The notes beneath the pieces are model-generated. The model saw nothing but the letters and a program-made list of their open reading frames with translations. It ran no database searches and was not told the origin of the DNA. Positions 1-7,195 of a stretch of 9,103 nt of DNA are shown here, one piece after another; the stretch's first letter is position 1, and every line of letters starts with the position of its first letter. Source of the stretch: an uncultured Acidimicrobiia bacterium (GTDB taxonomy: Bacteria > Actinomycetota > Acidimicrobiia > Spongiisociales > JAENVV01). The stretch covers positions 1-9,103 of the forward strand of contig CAJQPD010000033.1 of the NCBI GenBank assembly GCA_905480085.1. The letters are read 5' to 3'. The position numbers and the translations under genes are program-made.

Positions 1-1
1 C

Positions 2-631
2 CTGAACTATGAGAAGTCCGCCTTCTCCGAGGTCGCTCCCCCCTCAGGCCTTGATGATCTGCTCCTGCCCGCCTACGCCAACATGCTCGTTGTTGAGAAC
101 CCGGCAACTTCCTCGCCCGGCCTCGCCTTCTTGCTGGCGACGATCATCGAATACGGCGAGGATGGTTGGCAAGACTATTGGACGGAACTACTCGCCAACG
201 GCACGGTCATTGCCCCAGACTGGGAAACCGCCTATTACACCAACTTCACCGGCGGCGGCGGAACCGGATCGCCGATTGTGGTCAGTTACGCCTCTTCACC
301 ACCGGCCGGCGTCATCTTTGCTGAGGAACCGACTGACGAAGCATTGACTGCCACAGTCACCAATGGCTGCTTCCGTCAGGTCGAGTACGCCGGAATCCTC
401 AAGGACTCCGAAGCCGCCAGGAAACTCGTAGACTTCATGCTGTCCAAAGAGTTCCAGGAAGACATCCCTCTCAACATGTTCGTCTTCCCGGCCCGCACTG
501 ACGCTGCGCTGCCTCGTGAGTTTGTGGAGTACACCGAGATTCCTTCCAACCCGCTGACTATGGACCCTGACACGATCGACGCCAACCGCGACCGATGGAT
601 TGACGAGTGGACCCAAATCGCCGTTCCCTAA
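2..631 (+). CDS. thiB: Thiamine ABC transporter substrate-binding protein, C-terminal part (5' end outside window)
   Basis: The reading frame is open from the first bases of the window to the TAA at 629-631, so about 209 C-terminal residues are present and the N-terminus with its export signal is missing. The fragment looks like the second lobe of a bacterial extracellular solute-binding protein of the ThiB/TbpA (iron- and thiamine-binding) type. Key stretches are SPGLAFLLATI near the start, DWETAYYTNFTGG, the GCFRQVEYAGIL segment typical of thiamine-binding members, and a tail of FMLS.EFQ..IP..MFVFP type. Known role of the family: capture of thiamine, or its phosphates, outside the membrane and delivery to the permease. 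The permease gene starts inside the 3' end of this one, a classic thiBPQ order, and this supports the assignment. A related iron or putrescine binding protein is the main alternative. Confidence 0.85.
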   Translation: MNYEKSAFSEVAPPSGLDDLLLPAYANMLVVENPATSSPGLAFLLATIIEYGEDGWQDYWTELLANGTVIAPDWETAYYTNFTGGGGTGSPIVVSYASSPPAGVIFAEEPTDEALTATVTNGCFRQVEYAGILKDSEAARKLVDFMLSKEFQEDIPLNMFVFPARTDAALPREFVEYTEIPSNPLTMDPDTIDANRDRWIDEWTQIAVP

Positions 632-2190
632 GGTGGCTCGTAGCCATCCCGACGCTGTTTCTGGCGTACTTCTTCGTCTATCCGCTCGCCTCGATCCTAT
701 GGGTGAGTCTGACGACCGGCGACGGACGCTCCTGGGCTGAGATACTCCAGACGGCCCGGATTGGCAGGGTGGCGTGGTTCAGCGTCTGGCAGGCCACGGC
801 ATCGACGGTCCTAACCGTGCTGCTGGGCTTGCCGGTGGCATGGGCCTTCAGTCGATTCGACTTCCCCGGGCGACGTCTGCTCCGAGCAGCCATGACCATT
901 CCGTTTGTGATGCCCACGGTGGTAGTGGCCGCGGCGTTCATGGTGTTGTTCGGACGCACCTCAGCGGTGCCTCTCGTCGAAACCGTCTGGATCGTTCTGA
1001 TCGCCCACGTCTTCTACAACCTGGCGGTCGTCGTGCGCGTAGTAGGTGGCATGTGGGAATCCATCGACGATCGCCTCGTTGAGGCAGCCCGTACCATGGG
1101 TGCCAATCGATGGAGGGCGTTTCGGACGGTCACTCTCCCATTGCTCCGCCCGGCCATCGCCGCAGCGAGCGCCATAGTCTTCCTGTTCTCATTCACTTCG
1201 TTCGGTGTGGTCTTGCTCCTCGGCGGTATTCGTTATTCGACCATCGAAGTGGCGGTTTGGCGCCGCTACTTCCTCCTCGATCTCCAGGGGGCGGCCACCC
1301 TGGCGGTTATCCAACTGATCGGCGTCGCCGTGGTGCTGACCGTATACGCCCGCTGGCAGAGAAAGCGCCAAACCGAACAGGCGGTTCGGGCCGGAAAACT
1401 GCCAGCCCCGACAGGTTGGAAACAACGCACGGTCGTGTTCGGGATTATCAGCCTCGCTCTGCTCGCCGAACTGGGACCACTTGTGACGCTGGTTATACGA
1501 TCCTTCACAACCGCCAATGGCTACGGGTTCGCCAACTACTCGGCCCTCACGAACGCTGACTCGGCCTTTCTTGTCACCCCCGCCACCGCCATCGGTAACT
1601 CTCTGCAATTCGGCCTCGCAGCCACGGCGCTGGCGGTGCTCGTCGGCGGCCTGGCATCGGTCGTCATTGCCGCCCGCCGAAGCTCAACATGGTTCGACAC
1701 CTTGCTCATGCTCCCGCTTGGCACATCCGCGGTGACCATCGGGTTTGGGTTCGTCGTCGCACTGGACTGGCCGGTCGACCTGAGGACATCGGTGATACTT
1801 GTACCCATCGCCCATGCGCTCGTGGCTATTCCATTTGTGGTTCGGACGACAGTTCCCGTCCTGGCGTCCATCCGAAATCATCTGCGGGAGGCTGCTGCCA
1901 CCCTCGGGGCATCTCCACGCCAGGTGTTTCGCAAGGTCGACCTGCCAATTGCGGCAAAGGCTCTCGCCGCGGGCGGTGGGCTGGCATTCGCCGTATCGCT
2001 GGGCGAGTTTGGAGCAACCAGCTTCATTGCCCGTCCGGCTGCACCGACCTTGCCGGTGGCTATCTTTCGATTTCTCGCTCGGCCGGCTGAGGCAAGCTTC
2101 GGCAAAGCAATGGCCATGAGCACCATCCTGATGCTGGTTACCGCGGTCGTGATTCTGGCCATCGACGGATACCGGGCAGGGGACCTGTAG
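607..2190 (+). CDS. thiP: Thiamine ABC transporter permease, fused two-domain form
   Basis: A 527-residue integral membrane protein, close in length to E. coli ThiP (about 536). It carries two BinDpt-type permease domains in one chain, each with the cytoplasmic EAA loop that docks on the ATPase: residues 159-178 (EAARTMGA...TLP) and 428-447 (EAAATLGA...DLP). Other recognisable stretches are FSFTSFGVVLLLGG at 194-207 and SLGEFGATSFIARP at 464-477. About twelve hydrophobic segments are visible, with a basic linker around residues 249-275. The GTG start at 607 overlaps the upstream gene by 25 bases; no later start is plausible because the first membrane segment begins about 11 residues in. Its TAG stop shares one base with the GTG start of the ATPase gene, so the three genes are probably translationally coupled. 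A ferric-iron permease of the same superfamily is the alternative. Confidence 0.88.
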   Translation: MDPNRRSLRWLVAIPTLFLAYFFVYPLASILWVSLTTGDGRSWAEILQTARIGRVAWFSVWQATASTVLTVLLGLPVAWAFSRFDFPGRRLLRAAMTIPFVMPTVVVAAAFMVLFGRTSAVPLVETVWIVLIAHVFYNLAVVVRVVGGMWESIDDRLVEAARTMGANRWRAFRTVTLPLLRPAIAAASAIVFLFSFTSFGVVLLLGGIRYSTIEVAVWRRYFLLDLQGAATLAVIQLIGVAVVLTVYARWQRKRQTEQAVRAGKLPAPTGWKQRTVVFGIISLALLAELGPLVTLVIRSFTTANGYGFANYSALTNADSAFLVTPATAIGNSLQFGLAATALAVLVGGLASVVIAARRSSTWFDTLLMLPLGTSAVTIGFGFVVALDWPVDLRTSVILVPIAHALVAIPFVVRTTVPVLASIRNHLREAAATLGASPRQVFRKVDLPIAAKALAAGGGLAFAVSLGEFGATSFIARPAAPTLPVAIFRFLARPAEASFGKAMAMSTILMLVTAVVILAIDGYRAGDL

Positions 2191-3128
2191 TGCTCACCCT
2201 GACGGACGTTTCAGTGTCGCTCGGCGGGATGCCGATCGTGAGCAATGTCGACCTTTCGATCGGAGACGGAGAGATCATCGGCCTCCTCGGACCCAGTGGC
2301 GCCGGAAAGTCGACCCTCTTGAGAGCGATCGCCGGCCTCGTCCCTCTCACAGCCGGGACCATTGCATGGGACGGGCAGTCGCTCATCGACACCCCTCCTC
2401 ACCAACGCAACTTTGGCTTCATGTTCCAGGACTATGCCCTGTTTCCCCATCGCAACGTCGGAGGAAATGTCGGGTTTGGATTAGAGATGCGCGGCGAACA
2501 TCCGGCCCAGGTGGCAGTCAAAGTCGCAACAGCCCTGACCTGGGTCGGATTGGCTGGGATGGAGATGCGACCCATCACCTCACTGTCCGGTGGCGAGCAG
2601 CAGAGGGTTGCCCTCGCCAGGGCACTCGCTCCCAACCCTCGCCTGCTGCTGCTCGACGAACCGGTCGGGTCGCTCGACCGGGAGCTTCGCAGCCGCCTAA
2701 TCGACGAACTGGCCGACATGTTGAAGGAACGCCAGGTCACGACCATCGTGGTCACCCACGATCAGGGGGAAGCCTTCACCCTGGCCGACCGCGTTGCCGT
2801 GATGAGAACCGGCCGACTCATCGCATGCGAACCACCCCGACACCTCTGGCAAGTTCCGCCAGATGAATGGACCGCCCGCTTCCTTGGCATGACCAATATC
2901 GAGAGCGACCCGGACCGGGGCCGCCTGCTCATCCGCCCGGAGGGCATAACGTTGTCCGAGTCTGGCCAGGCAGGGGTCGTGAGTTCGGCGGTCTTCCAGG
3001 AAGGCCGCTATCGAATCACCGTGCTAACGGACGACGGATGGGAGCTTTCATTCGCGACCGGTGAGCCGGTCACCAACGGAACGCCAGTCACGGTTTCGAT
3101 CGACCCCGACAGCATCGTTCAGCTCTGA
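2190..3128 (+). CDS. thiQ: Thiamine ABC transporter ATP-binding protein
   Basis: A 312-residue ABC ATPase that would power the permease encoded just upstream. All nucleotide-binding motifs are intact: Walker A GPSGAGKST at 34-42, Q-loop glutamine at 80, signature LSGGEQQ at 132-138, Walker B LLLLDEP at 152-158, D-loop SLD at 161-163 and switch histidine H190 (VTHD). Residues from about 240 onward form a small C-terminal TOBE-like domain. The protein is therefore longer than E. coli ThiQ (about 230 residues) and nearer in architecture to the FbpC/PotA-like importer ATPases. The GTG start overlaps the permease stop by one base, and purine-rich GGGCAGGGGA lies just upstream as a ribosome-binding site. 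The substrate is inferred from the neighbouring binding protein. The 3' end overlaps the convergent thioesterase gene by 10 bases. Confidence 0.87.
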   Translation: MLTLTDVSVSLGGMPIVSNVDLSIGDGEIIGLLGPSGAGKSTLLRAIAGLVPLTAGTIAWDGQSLIDTPPHQRNFGFMFQDYALFPHRNVGGNVGFGLEMRGEHPAQVAVKVATALTWVGLAGMEMRPITSLSGGEQQRVALARALAPNPRLLLLDEPVGSLDRELRSRLIDELADMLKERQVTTIVVTHDQGEAFTLADRVAVMRTGRLIACEPPRHLWQVPPDEWTARFLGMTNIESDPDRGRLLIRPEGITLSESGQAGVVSSAVFQEGRYRITVLTDDGWELSFATGEPVTNGTPVTVSIDPDSIVQL

Positions 3129-3523
3129 ATCGCCAACTGCTGCAATGCCTCCGCGAACCCGTCCGGTAGACGACGCGGCCTGCCGTCAAGGTCCGTGATG
3201 ACCGCGGTGAGATCGATGATCGCCAGCAATTCATCATTGCGAAACATGCGTTGTCGCCAGCTCGTACTGGCCCGGCGGGTGGCCAACATTTCGGTTTCGA
3301 TCCGAACATCGTCACCACCCAGCGCCGAACTGAGGAACTTCACGGCCACCTCGGTCACAACAATCTGACATCCCAGGGCCTGGAGTTTGCCCATTGAGAA
3401 TCCGATCTCGGCGAGGGCATCAATCCGGGCCTGTTCAAAGAAGGTCAGATAGAGAGCATGGTTCAGATGGTTATACGGGTCGACTTCTGACCAACGAACC
3501 CGAACGGTGTCGACATGGGCCAT
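3119..3523 (-). CDS. Acyl-CoA thioesterase, YbgC/FadM-type hotdog fold
   Basis: A 134-residue protein, the usual length for single-domain 4-hydroxybenzoyl-CoA-thioesterase-like (4HBT) enzymes. The catalytic-site signature D-x3-H-x-N is visible at D15, H19 and N21 (DPYNHLN), followed by ALYLTFFEQAR, which starts the long hotdog helix and carries the conserved F and E. Family members hydrolyse acyl-CoA thioesters in the cytosol; the acyl substrate cannot be read from the sequence. The gene lies 17 bases downstream of the EamA transporter on the same strand and could be co-transcribed. On the minus strand TAGGTT sits seven bases before the ATG, so a leaderless promoter of its own is also possible. 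Its 3' end overlaps the ATPase gene by 10 bases in convergent orientation, leaving no room for a terminator. Confidence 0.85.
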   Translation of the reverse strand: MAHVDTVRVRWSEVDPYNHLNHALYLTFFEQARIDALAEIGFSMGKLQALGCQIVVTEVAVKFLSSALGGDDVRIETEMLATRRASTSWRQRMFRNDELLAIIDLTAVITDLDGRPRRLPDGFAEALQQLAIQS

Positions 3524-3540
3524 GCCCGAGAACCTAGCGC

Positions 3541-4440
3541 CTAAGCCTCGCGCCTGGAGGCCAGGATCGCCCCGACGATCACCAGGCCAATTCCCACCAC
3601 CGCCACAGCCGTGACTTCGTCGGCGAGAAGCACGACGCCCAGGATCACCGACACGACAGGGATGAGATAGGTAATGAACGAGGCCCTGGTCGGCCCGACC
3701 CGGCCGCTCAAGTTCCCCATGATCACGAAGGCCAAGCCGGTGCCTGCCACCCCGATGAACAACACCGACCCGAGAGCAGCCACTGAGAAATGGGAACCTG
3801 CGAGGGAAGCCAGTCCAAATGGCGACACCCAGATGGTGGCGAGAGACAACATGCGACCCATGACAGGCAGAGACCCATACTTCTGTTGTAGACCGGTTGC
3901 GATGTTGAGAGCGATGCCGTAGCAGAGCGTTGCAACCAGCACCATCACCACCCCGTACCAGGCAGTCTTACCTTGTCCACCAGACGAAATCGAGATCAGT
4001 GCCAGCCCGACCAATCCCAACATGAGGCCTCCCCCCTGGGCGAGGCGCGGCACTCGTTTGAGGAGCAAGCTGGCGACGAGGGCAGCAAAAATCGGAGTGG
4101 CCCCGTTCAGCATTCCGGTAACCGACGAATTGATGTATTGCTGCGCCAGCGGAAACAACGTGAAGGGAATCGCCACCCAGAGAAACGACAACGCCACCAG
4201 CTTTGAACGGTCCTCTCGCTCAATTGGCTTGCGAGAGCGCGGCACCAACGCCAGAGTTGCGGCCCCCGACGCCACCCTCAACCAGGTGATCAAACCAGGA
4301 CCAAAGTCGTTCAGAGCAATGGAAATGAACAGGAACGAGGATCCCCAGATGAGGGCGATCGACAAGAACAGTCCCCAGTCACCCGCTGCGAAAGCTCCAC
4401 GGTTCGTGCCGTCTGAGGTCGAGATGATCCGGGTTCCCAT
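3541..4440 (-). CDS. DMT-superfamily transporter, EamA family
   Basis: A 299-residue hydrophobic protein with about ten membrane segments arranged as two homologous EamA halves, roughly residues 22-155 and 160-295. Family features are visible: the first helix with LIWGSSFLFISIAL, PGLITWLRVASGA in the second, the ALAQQYINSSVTGMLNGATPIF-like helix of half one (about 100-120), and the half-two equivalents GRVGPTRASFITYLIPVVSVILG and LADEV. Proteins of this family export small metabolites such as amino acids, or drugs; the cargo cannot be inferred. The ATG at 4440 puts a short soluble N-terminus before the first membrane helix. It is the first gene of a likely two-gene minus-strand unit with the thioesterase. 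The last residues, ILASRREA, are the usual charged end. Confidence 0.87.
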   Translation of the reverse strand: MGTRIISTSDGTNRGAFAAGDWGLFLSIALIWGSSFLFISIALNDFGPGLITWLRVASGAATLALVPRSRKPIEREDRSKLVALSFLWVAIPFTLFPLAQQYINSSVTGMLNGATPIFAALVASLLLKRVPRLAQGGGLMLGLVGLALISISSGGQGKTAWYGVVMVLVATLCYGIALNIATGLQQKYGSLPVMGRMLSLATIWVSPFGLASLAGSHFSVAALGSVLFIGVAGTGLAFVIMGNLSGRVGPTRASFITYLIPVVSVILGVVLLADEVTAVAVVGIGLVIVGAILASRREA

Positions 4441-4902
4441 CAGCCGGGAACGTTAGCGGTCCGCAGATATCCGCGTTGTAGCCACCGAAAGTATCGCGAA
4501 ATGCGACCTAGACCACTCTCAGCGTTATATAGTGTACGTGAAGCGAGGTTGATGCTGGGAGGCGATTGAAGTCAGTCTGAGCAAATCCCTGGCCGACTGA
4601 CTCACACAACACGGTCAATTCCCAGTACCTGCTTCACTGGCTGGCGTCGCCCTACCCCCTTTGGGCGGCGCCGGCCAACCTTTTGACCTCCCCGGCTTCC
4701 AGGTCGGCAATGTCAAACTTTCAGGGCATCGGAAAGTCACCAATAGGCGTCCCGCCGTCTTCCACGCATCGATCATTCCTACCCAACGACCCAGTCCACG
4801 CACGCCGTCCAGCATTGGTGCGGGCACGATTCGAGCGAACGCCCACCATGATTGGCGCACAATCCGGTTACCGGCTTCGGTCTGGCTGCATCGCGTTCCT
4901 GA
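4441..4902. other. Intergenic stretch without a recognisable gene
   Basis: No frame here has a convincing protein. It contains an 8-bp perfect inverted repeat (AGTCAGTC at 4570-4577 and GACTGACT at 4595-4602, 17-base loop) and an AT-rich TTATATAGTG at 4525-4534 that could be a -10 region on the plus strand. An open frame on the minus strand (4615-4860) matches no family I know. The stretch may be decayed sequence upstream of the ligase remnant. Confidence 0.4.
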
Positions 4903-5310
4903 GCGACTCCAAGTTGGAGCGCGCCCGCGACACGCAGACCGATTTACTCAGCAAGCGTGGTCGAGGAAGTGCCCGGTGTCCACCGGTTCCAGGCGATCCG
5001 AACCAGACCCAGCGCGCTGACCCTCCGGCTGGAGTCCCTGCCGGGATTCCCCCGCGAGCAGGTGCAACGAAGCGTCGATGACAGCCTTCAGGGCTTCTTC
5101 CGTGCGAATGGGATCCGCGTGGTCGCCATCCAGCACGTCGCTGATTCGCCCGCCGAGAACCCGAGGAGCGGCAAGTTCCGGCAGGTATGGTCGGAGACGG
5201 AGCCACTCCGAGCCACCGGGCACCCTTGCCGAAGCGTCCGCAATCGTGTAGGTACCCGGGCAACCCGATCCACACCAACCCCACACAAGGTTGGAAACAG
5301 AACGAAATGA
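4903..5310 (+). pseudogene. C-terminal remnant of a phenylacetate-CoA-ligase-like AMP-forming enzyme
   Basis: The plus frame following the stop at 4900-4902 encodes a segment (about 4936-5202) that reads like the small C-terminal domain of PaaK/coenzyme-F390-synthetase-type adenylate-forming ligases: VVEEVPGVHRFQAI, then a strand LTLRLESLPGF, a helix with REQVQRSVDDSL, and ending NPRSGKFRQVW. The final PRSGKfrqv motif is the usual last landmark of this domain and carries the catalytic lysine. Codons in this segment end mostly in G or C, unlike random sequence. The large N-terminal AMP-binding domain is absent; upstream in the same frame there are stops at 4849-4851 and 4900-4902 and nothing ligase-like. 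After about 5202 the frame runs into repeat sequence until TGA at 5310. I infer a decayed fragment, not a working enzyme. A short MVEEV start at 4957 exists but would give only part of the domain. Confidence 0.5.
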
Positions 5311-5330
5311 CGGGATGCAATGCGAATTGC
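5270..5330. repeat. Dispersed extragenic repeat, copy A
   Basis: This segment is clearly similar to 7090-7150 in the same orientation. Shared blocks include CCAACCCCACA, TTGGAAA followed by ACAG and ACGAAA, with scattered differences. The core 5275-5294 is an inverted repeat (CCAACC, 8-base loop, GGTTGG). In copy B the stem is five pairs (CCAAC, GTTGG) with a different loop, so the hairpin is kept. A GC-rich palindrome follows directly. Confidence 0.65.
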
Positions 5331-5354
5331 AGAAGGCGCCTTCCGGCGCCTTCT
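5331..5354. terminator. GGCGCC palindrome, probable bidirectional terminator
   Basis: A perfect 10-bp hairpin: AGAAGGCGCC, loop TTCC, GGCGCCTTCT. It is a variant of the palindrome present three times at 7213-7340. Read on the minus strand the loop is GGAA, a GNRA tetraloop. It lies downstream of the ligase remnant and upstream of the beta-helix gene. The T-run is poor (TTCT), so termination is inferred from structure only. Confidence 0.5.
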
Positions 5355-5371
5355 CCGCTCCTACTGGTCTG

Positions 5372-5397
5372 GCCAGAAATTGCCAGGAGTGTTTTCG
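5372..5397. repeat. Short dispersed repeat (CAGAAATTGCC block), copy A
   Basis: The block CAGAAATTGCC plus a TTTTCG about six bases further on occurs here and again at 6997-7020, in the same orientation. Together with the larger repeat at 5270/7090 it places related noncoding sequence on both sides of the beta-helix gene. Confidence 0.5.
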
Positions 5398-5528
5398 GAT
5401 TACGGGTGACAGGCCGCCTGCCGACCCCACCCGGCTTTGTGATCTTCGGCAAGGTCGGTTGCTGGGCGTAGGTCAGGGGTTGGGTTGAAGGTTTGAGGCC
5501 TATGGACCAGGAGTTCGTTTCAGGACTT

Positions 5529-5556
5529 TTGACCCTATGGGTGTTCCCGATATTTG
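5529..5556 (+). promoter_or_regulatory. Candidate promoter of the beta-helix gene
   Basis: TTGACC at 5529-5534 is followed, after 16 bases, by TATTTG at 5551-5556. The -35 match is good and the -10 weak. It would place the RNA start near 5563 and give a leader of about 90 bases containing the two hairpins below. Confidence 0.35.
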
Positions 5557-5575
5557 TGGCGCGGTGGATGTGTTG

Positions 5576-5628
5576 CGGTTGCCGACAGGTTTGGCAACCG
5601 GGGAGGGACGCCCCCCTAAACGGGTGTC
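5576..5628 (+). promoter_or_regulatory. Two-hairpin structured leader of the beta-helix gene
   Basis: Hairpin 1 is an 8-bp perfect stem (CGGTTGCC 5576-5583, GGCAACCG 5593-5600, 9-base loop). Hairpin 2 is a 7-bp stem with one G-U pair (GACGCCC 5607-5613, GGGTGTC 5622-5628, 8-base loop CCCTAAAC). They are six bases apart and end 14 bases before the Shine-Dalgarno GGGAGG at 5643-5648. The placement suggests control of translation or mRNA stability. Some words (GGACGC, CTAAAC) recall c-di-GMP-I riboswitches, but the conserved core of that class is not there. Confidence 0.4.
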
Positions 5629-5654
5629 TTGGCTCGTGTTATGGGAGGCTGATC

Positions 5655-6965
5655 ATGAGAACCCGACTATCAATCCTGGTTGTTTTGGCTGTAATTTCCG
5701 CCCTTGTTTCGGCGCTGCCGGCGGGAGCAAATACGTCCGGCGTCATGACTGTCACTGCTGACACGACGCTGACCGAAGACCACGACGGTCGACTCGTCAT
5801 TGGCGCCGACAATGTGACGTTGGACTGTGCCGGCTACACGATCACCGGTCCGGGGCGAACCGCGGGATTCTCTGGTGTCGATGTGTTTCAGCGAACCGGG
5901 GTCACGGTGAAGAACTGTGTTCTTCAAGACTTCAACTCAGGTTTCCAGGTCAAGGAGTCCGATGGCAACATATTCATCAACAACTCGATCGTGCGAGTTC
6001 GGCAAGGATTCACACTGGAAATCTCAGATAGCAACACACTCATCGGAAACAGTGTCACGGATGCCGATAACTGGTTCGGCTATGGGATTCTCGACGGATC
6101 GGACGCAAACGAGCTTCGTGAGAATACGGCGACTGGTGTCAAAGGGGTTGGGTTCATCGTGTGGGCTTCAGCCAACAACGTGCTCACCGACAATATCGCT
6201 TCAAACAACTTCGGTAATGGGTTCGGAGCCAACGAGATCGGCACCGTTGGCAATACGTTCACAGGCAATACCGCCCATAACAACACTCTCTGGGGAATAG
6301 AAGACCAGACACCGAACTTTGGTGGTGGAACGGGTGATGCTGGGACGGACAACATCTATGCCAAGAACCTTTGTATTCGTAATGGGGTGGGTGGTTCCAG
6401 TCCGGTCGGTTTGTGCAATCCGAGTGGCTCGTTCACCGATGATGACGGTTCGGTCTTCGAGTTCGACGTTGAGTGGATGGCTGGGGTGGACATTACCCAG
6501 GGTTGTAACCCCCCGATTAATGACCTGTTCTGCCCGAACCGCACCGTGACGAGGGGCCAGATGGCAGCCTTCCTCCATCGTGCCCTACCAGCCCTTCCCG
6601 AGGTCAGATCATCTATTGATTTCACCGACGATGACGATTCGATTTTCGAAGCGGATATCGAATGGCTGTACAGCCGTGGCGTGACGCAAGGGAACACGGC
6701 CACCACGTTCAACCCGGACGGTCCGGTGACCCGAGGGCAGATGGCGGCGTTTCTGGTGCGTGCCCTCAAATACACCGATGACGGCGGCGGCGACCTGTTC
6801 ATTGACGATGACAATTCGATCTTCCGGGGTGACATCGACCGGTTGGGTACGGCTGGGGTGACCAGAGGGTGTAACCCGAGCGAGGGAAACACGAAGTTCT
6901 GCCCGGACAGCAACGTGACCCGAGGCCAGATGGCGGCGTTCCTACATCGAGCTTTGGGTGGCTAG
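5655..6965 (+). CDS. Secreted right-handed beta-helix protein with three C-terminal SLH-like repeats
   Basis: I place the start at the ATG at 5655, six bases after the strong ribosome-binding site GGGAGG. This gives 436 residues with a clean signal peptide: MRTR, a hydrophobic core, and an AGA cleavage site near residue 25. An in-frame start at 5493 would bury this signal under 54 residues. Residues about 28-245 are NosD/pectate-lyase-like beta-helix coils, with recurring N.(F/V/I).(N/D)N and GN(T/S) turns and DNVTLDCAGYTITG near the start. Three repeats follow at about 259-311, 322-371 and 381-433. Each has an acidic DDDxS(I/V)F opening, an aromatic/hydrophobic middle, and VTRGQMAAFLxRAL. 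Repeats 1 and 3 hold cysteine pairs (C284/C293, C406/C416) that could form disulfides; repeat 2 has none. Such repeats are common in Acidimicrobiia cell-surface proteins and resemble S-layer-homology anchors. Role inferred: surface-attached carbohydrate binding, carbohydrate cleavage or adhesion. No catalytic residues can be assigned. Confidence 0.85.
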   Translation: MRTRLSILVVLAVISALVSALPAGANTSGVMTVTADTTLTEDHDGRLVIGADNVTLDCAGYTITGPGRTAGFSGVDVFQRTGVTVKNCVLQDFNSGFQVKESDGNIFINNSIVRVRQGFTLEISDSNTLIGNSVTDADNWFGYGILDGSDANELRENTATGVKGVGFIVWASANNVLTDNIASNNFGNGFGANEIGTVGNTFTGNTAHNNTLWGIEDQTPNFGGGTGDAGTDNIYAKNLCIRNGVGGSSPVGLCNPSGSFTDDDGSVFEFDVEWMAGVDITQGCNPPINDLFCPNRTVTRGQMAAFLHRALPALPEVRSSIDFTDDDDSIFEADIEWLYSRGVTQGNTATTFNPDGPVTRGQMAAFLVRALKYTDDGGGDLFIDDDNSIFRGDIDRLGTAGVTRGCNPSEGNTKFCPDSNVTRGQMAAFLHRALGG

Positions 6966-6982
6966 CTGACCGATTGGGTCAG
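6966..6982 (+). terminator. Hairpin directly after the beta-helix stop codon
   Basis: CTGACC (6966-6971), loop GATTG, GGTCAG (6977-6982) begins at the base after the TAG. There is no T-run after it, so it may protect the mRNA 3' end instead of terminating transcription. Stronger terminator-like palindromes lie 230-375 bases further on. Confidence 0.35.
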
Positions 6983-6996
6983 TGCAAAGGACCCAG

Positions 6997-7020
6997 GCAG
7001 AAATTGCCGGCAACTTTTCG
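6997..7020. repeat. Short dispersed repeat (CAGAAATTGCC block), copy B
   Basis: Second occurrence of the CAGAAATTGCC ... TTTTCG block found at 5372-5397, in the same orientation and on the other side of the beta-helix gene. Confidence 0.5.
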
Positions 7021-7089
7021 TCTGGGCGACTGATTGGCCGTCCCCGGGTCGTGGCCAAAAAACCAGCGGGCCGCTCAGCGACTCCCAAC

Positions 7090-7150
7090 CCACGCCAACC
7101 CCACAAGACGTTGGAAAACAGGACGAAACGATAGGACACAACGGGAAATT
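7090..7150. repeat. Dispersed extragenic repeat, copy B
   Basis: Counterpart of 5270-5330 in the same orientation. The hairpin core is CCAAC (7095-7099) and GTTGG (7110-7114). As in copy A, palindromic GGCGCC-type hairpins follow at a short distance. The pairing of repeat plus palindrome suggests a REP/ERIC-like extragenic family in this genome, not chance similarity. Confidence 0.6.
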
Positions 7151-7165
7151 CGAAGGGCGAAAGGC

Positions 7166-7194
7166 GAAAAAGCGCCATCAAATGGGACTTTTTC
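7166..7194. terminator. Imperfect A/T-flanked hairpin, degenerate member of the palindrome series
   Basis: GAAAAAG (7166-7172) pairs with CTTTTTC (7188-7194), and CCAT (7175-7178) with ATGG (7182-7185), around a 3-base loop and a 2x2 internal mismatch. On the plus strand the stem ends in five T, so it could terminate the beta-helix transcript. It sits where the GGCGCC palindrome would follow repeat copy B and may be an older, diverged copy. Confidence 0.45.
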
Positions 7195-7195
7195 C

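Noticed and set aside
4868..5452. Long minus-strand open frames (to 194 residues) opposite the ligase remnant
   Set aside because: The composition is low-quality (many R, G, P, S), they run through hairpin repeats, and the plus frame shows a recognisable domain ending with GC-rich third positions. They are antisense shadows.
5576..5640. c-di-GMP-I (GEMM) riboswitch
   Set aside because: Only short words agree. The conserved GCAAACC ... GGACGCAAAGCC core and the tetraloop-receptor layout are absent.
5493..5654. Upstream in-frame start of the beta-helix gene
   Set aside because: It would add 54 residues before an obvious signal peptide, covers the structured leader, and has no ribosome-binding site as good as the GGGAGG before 5655.
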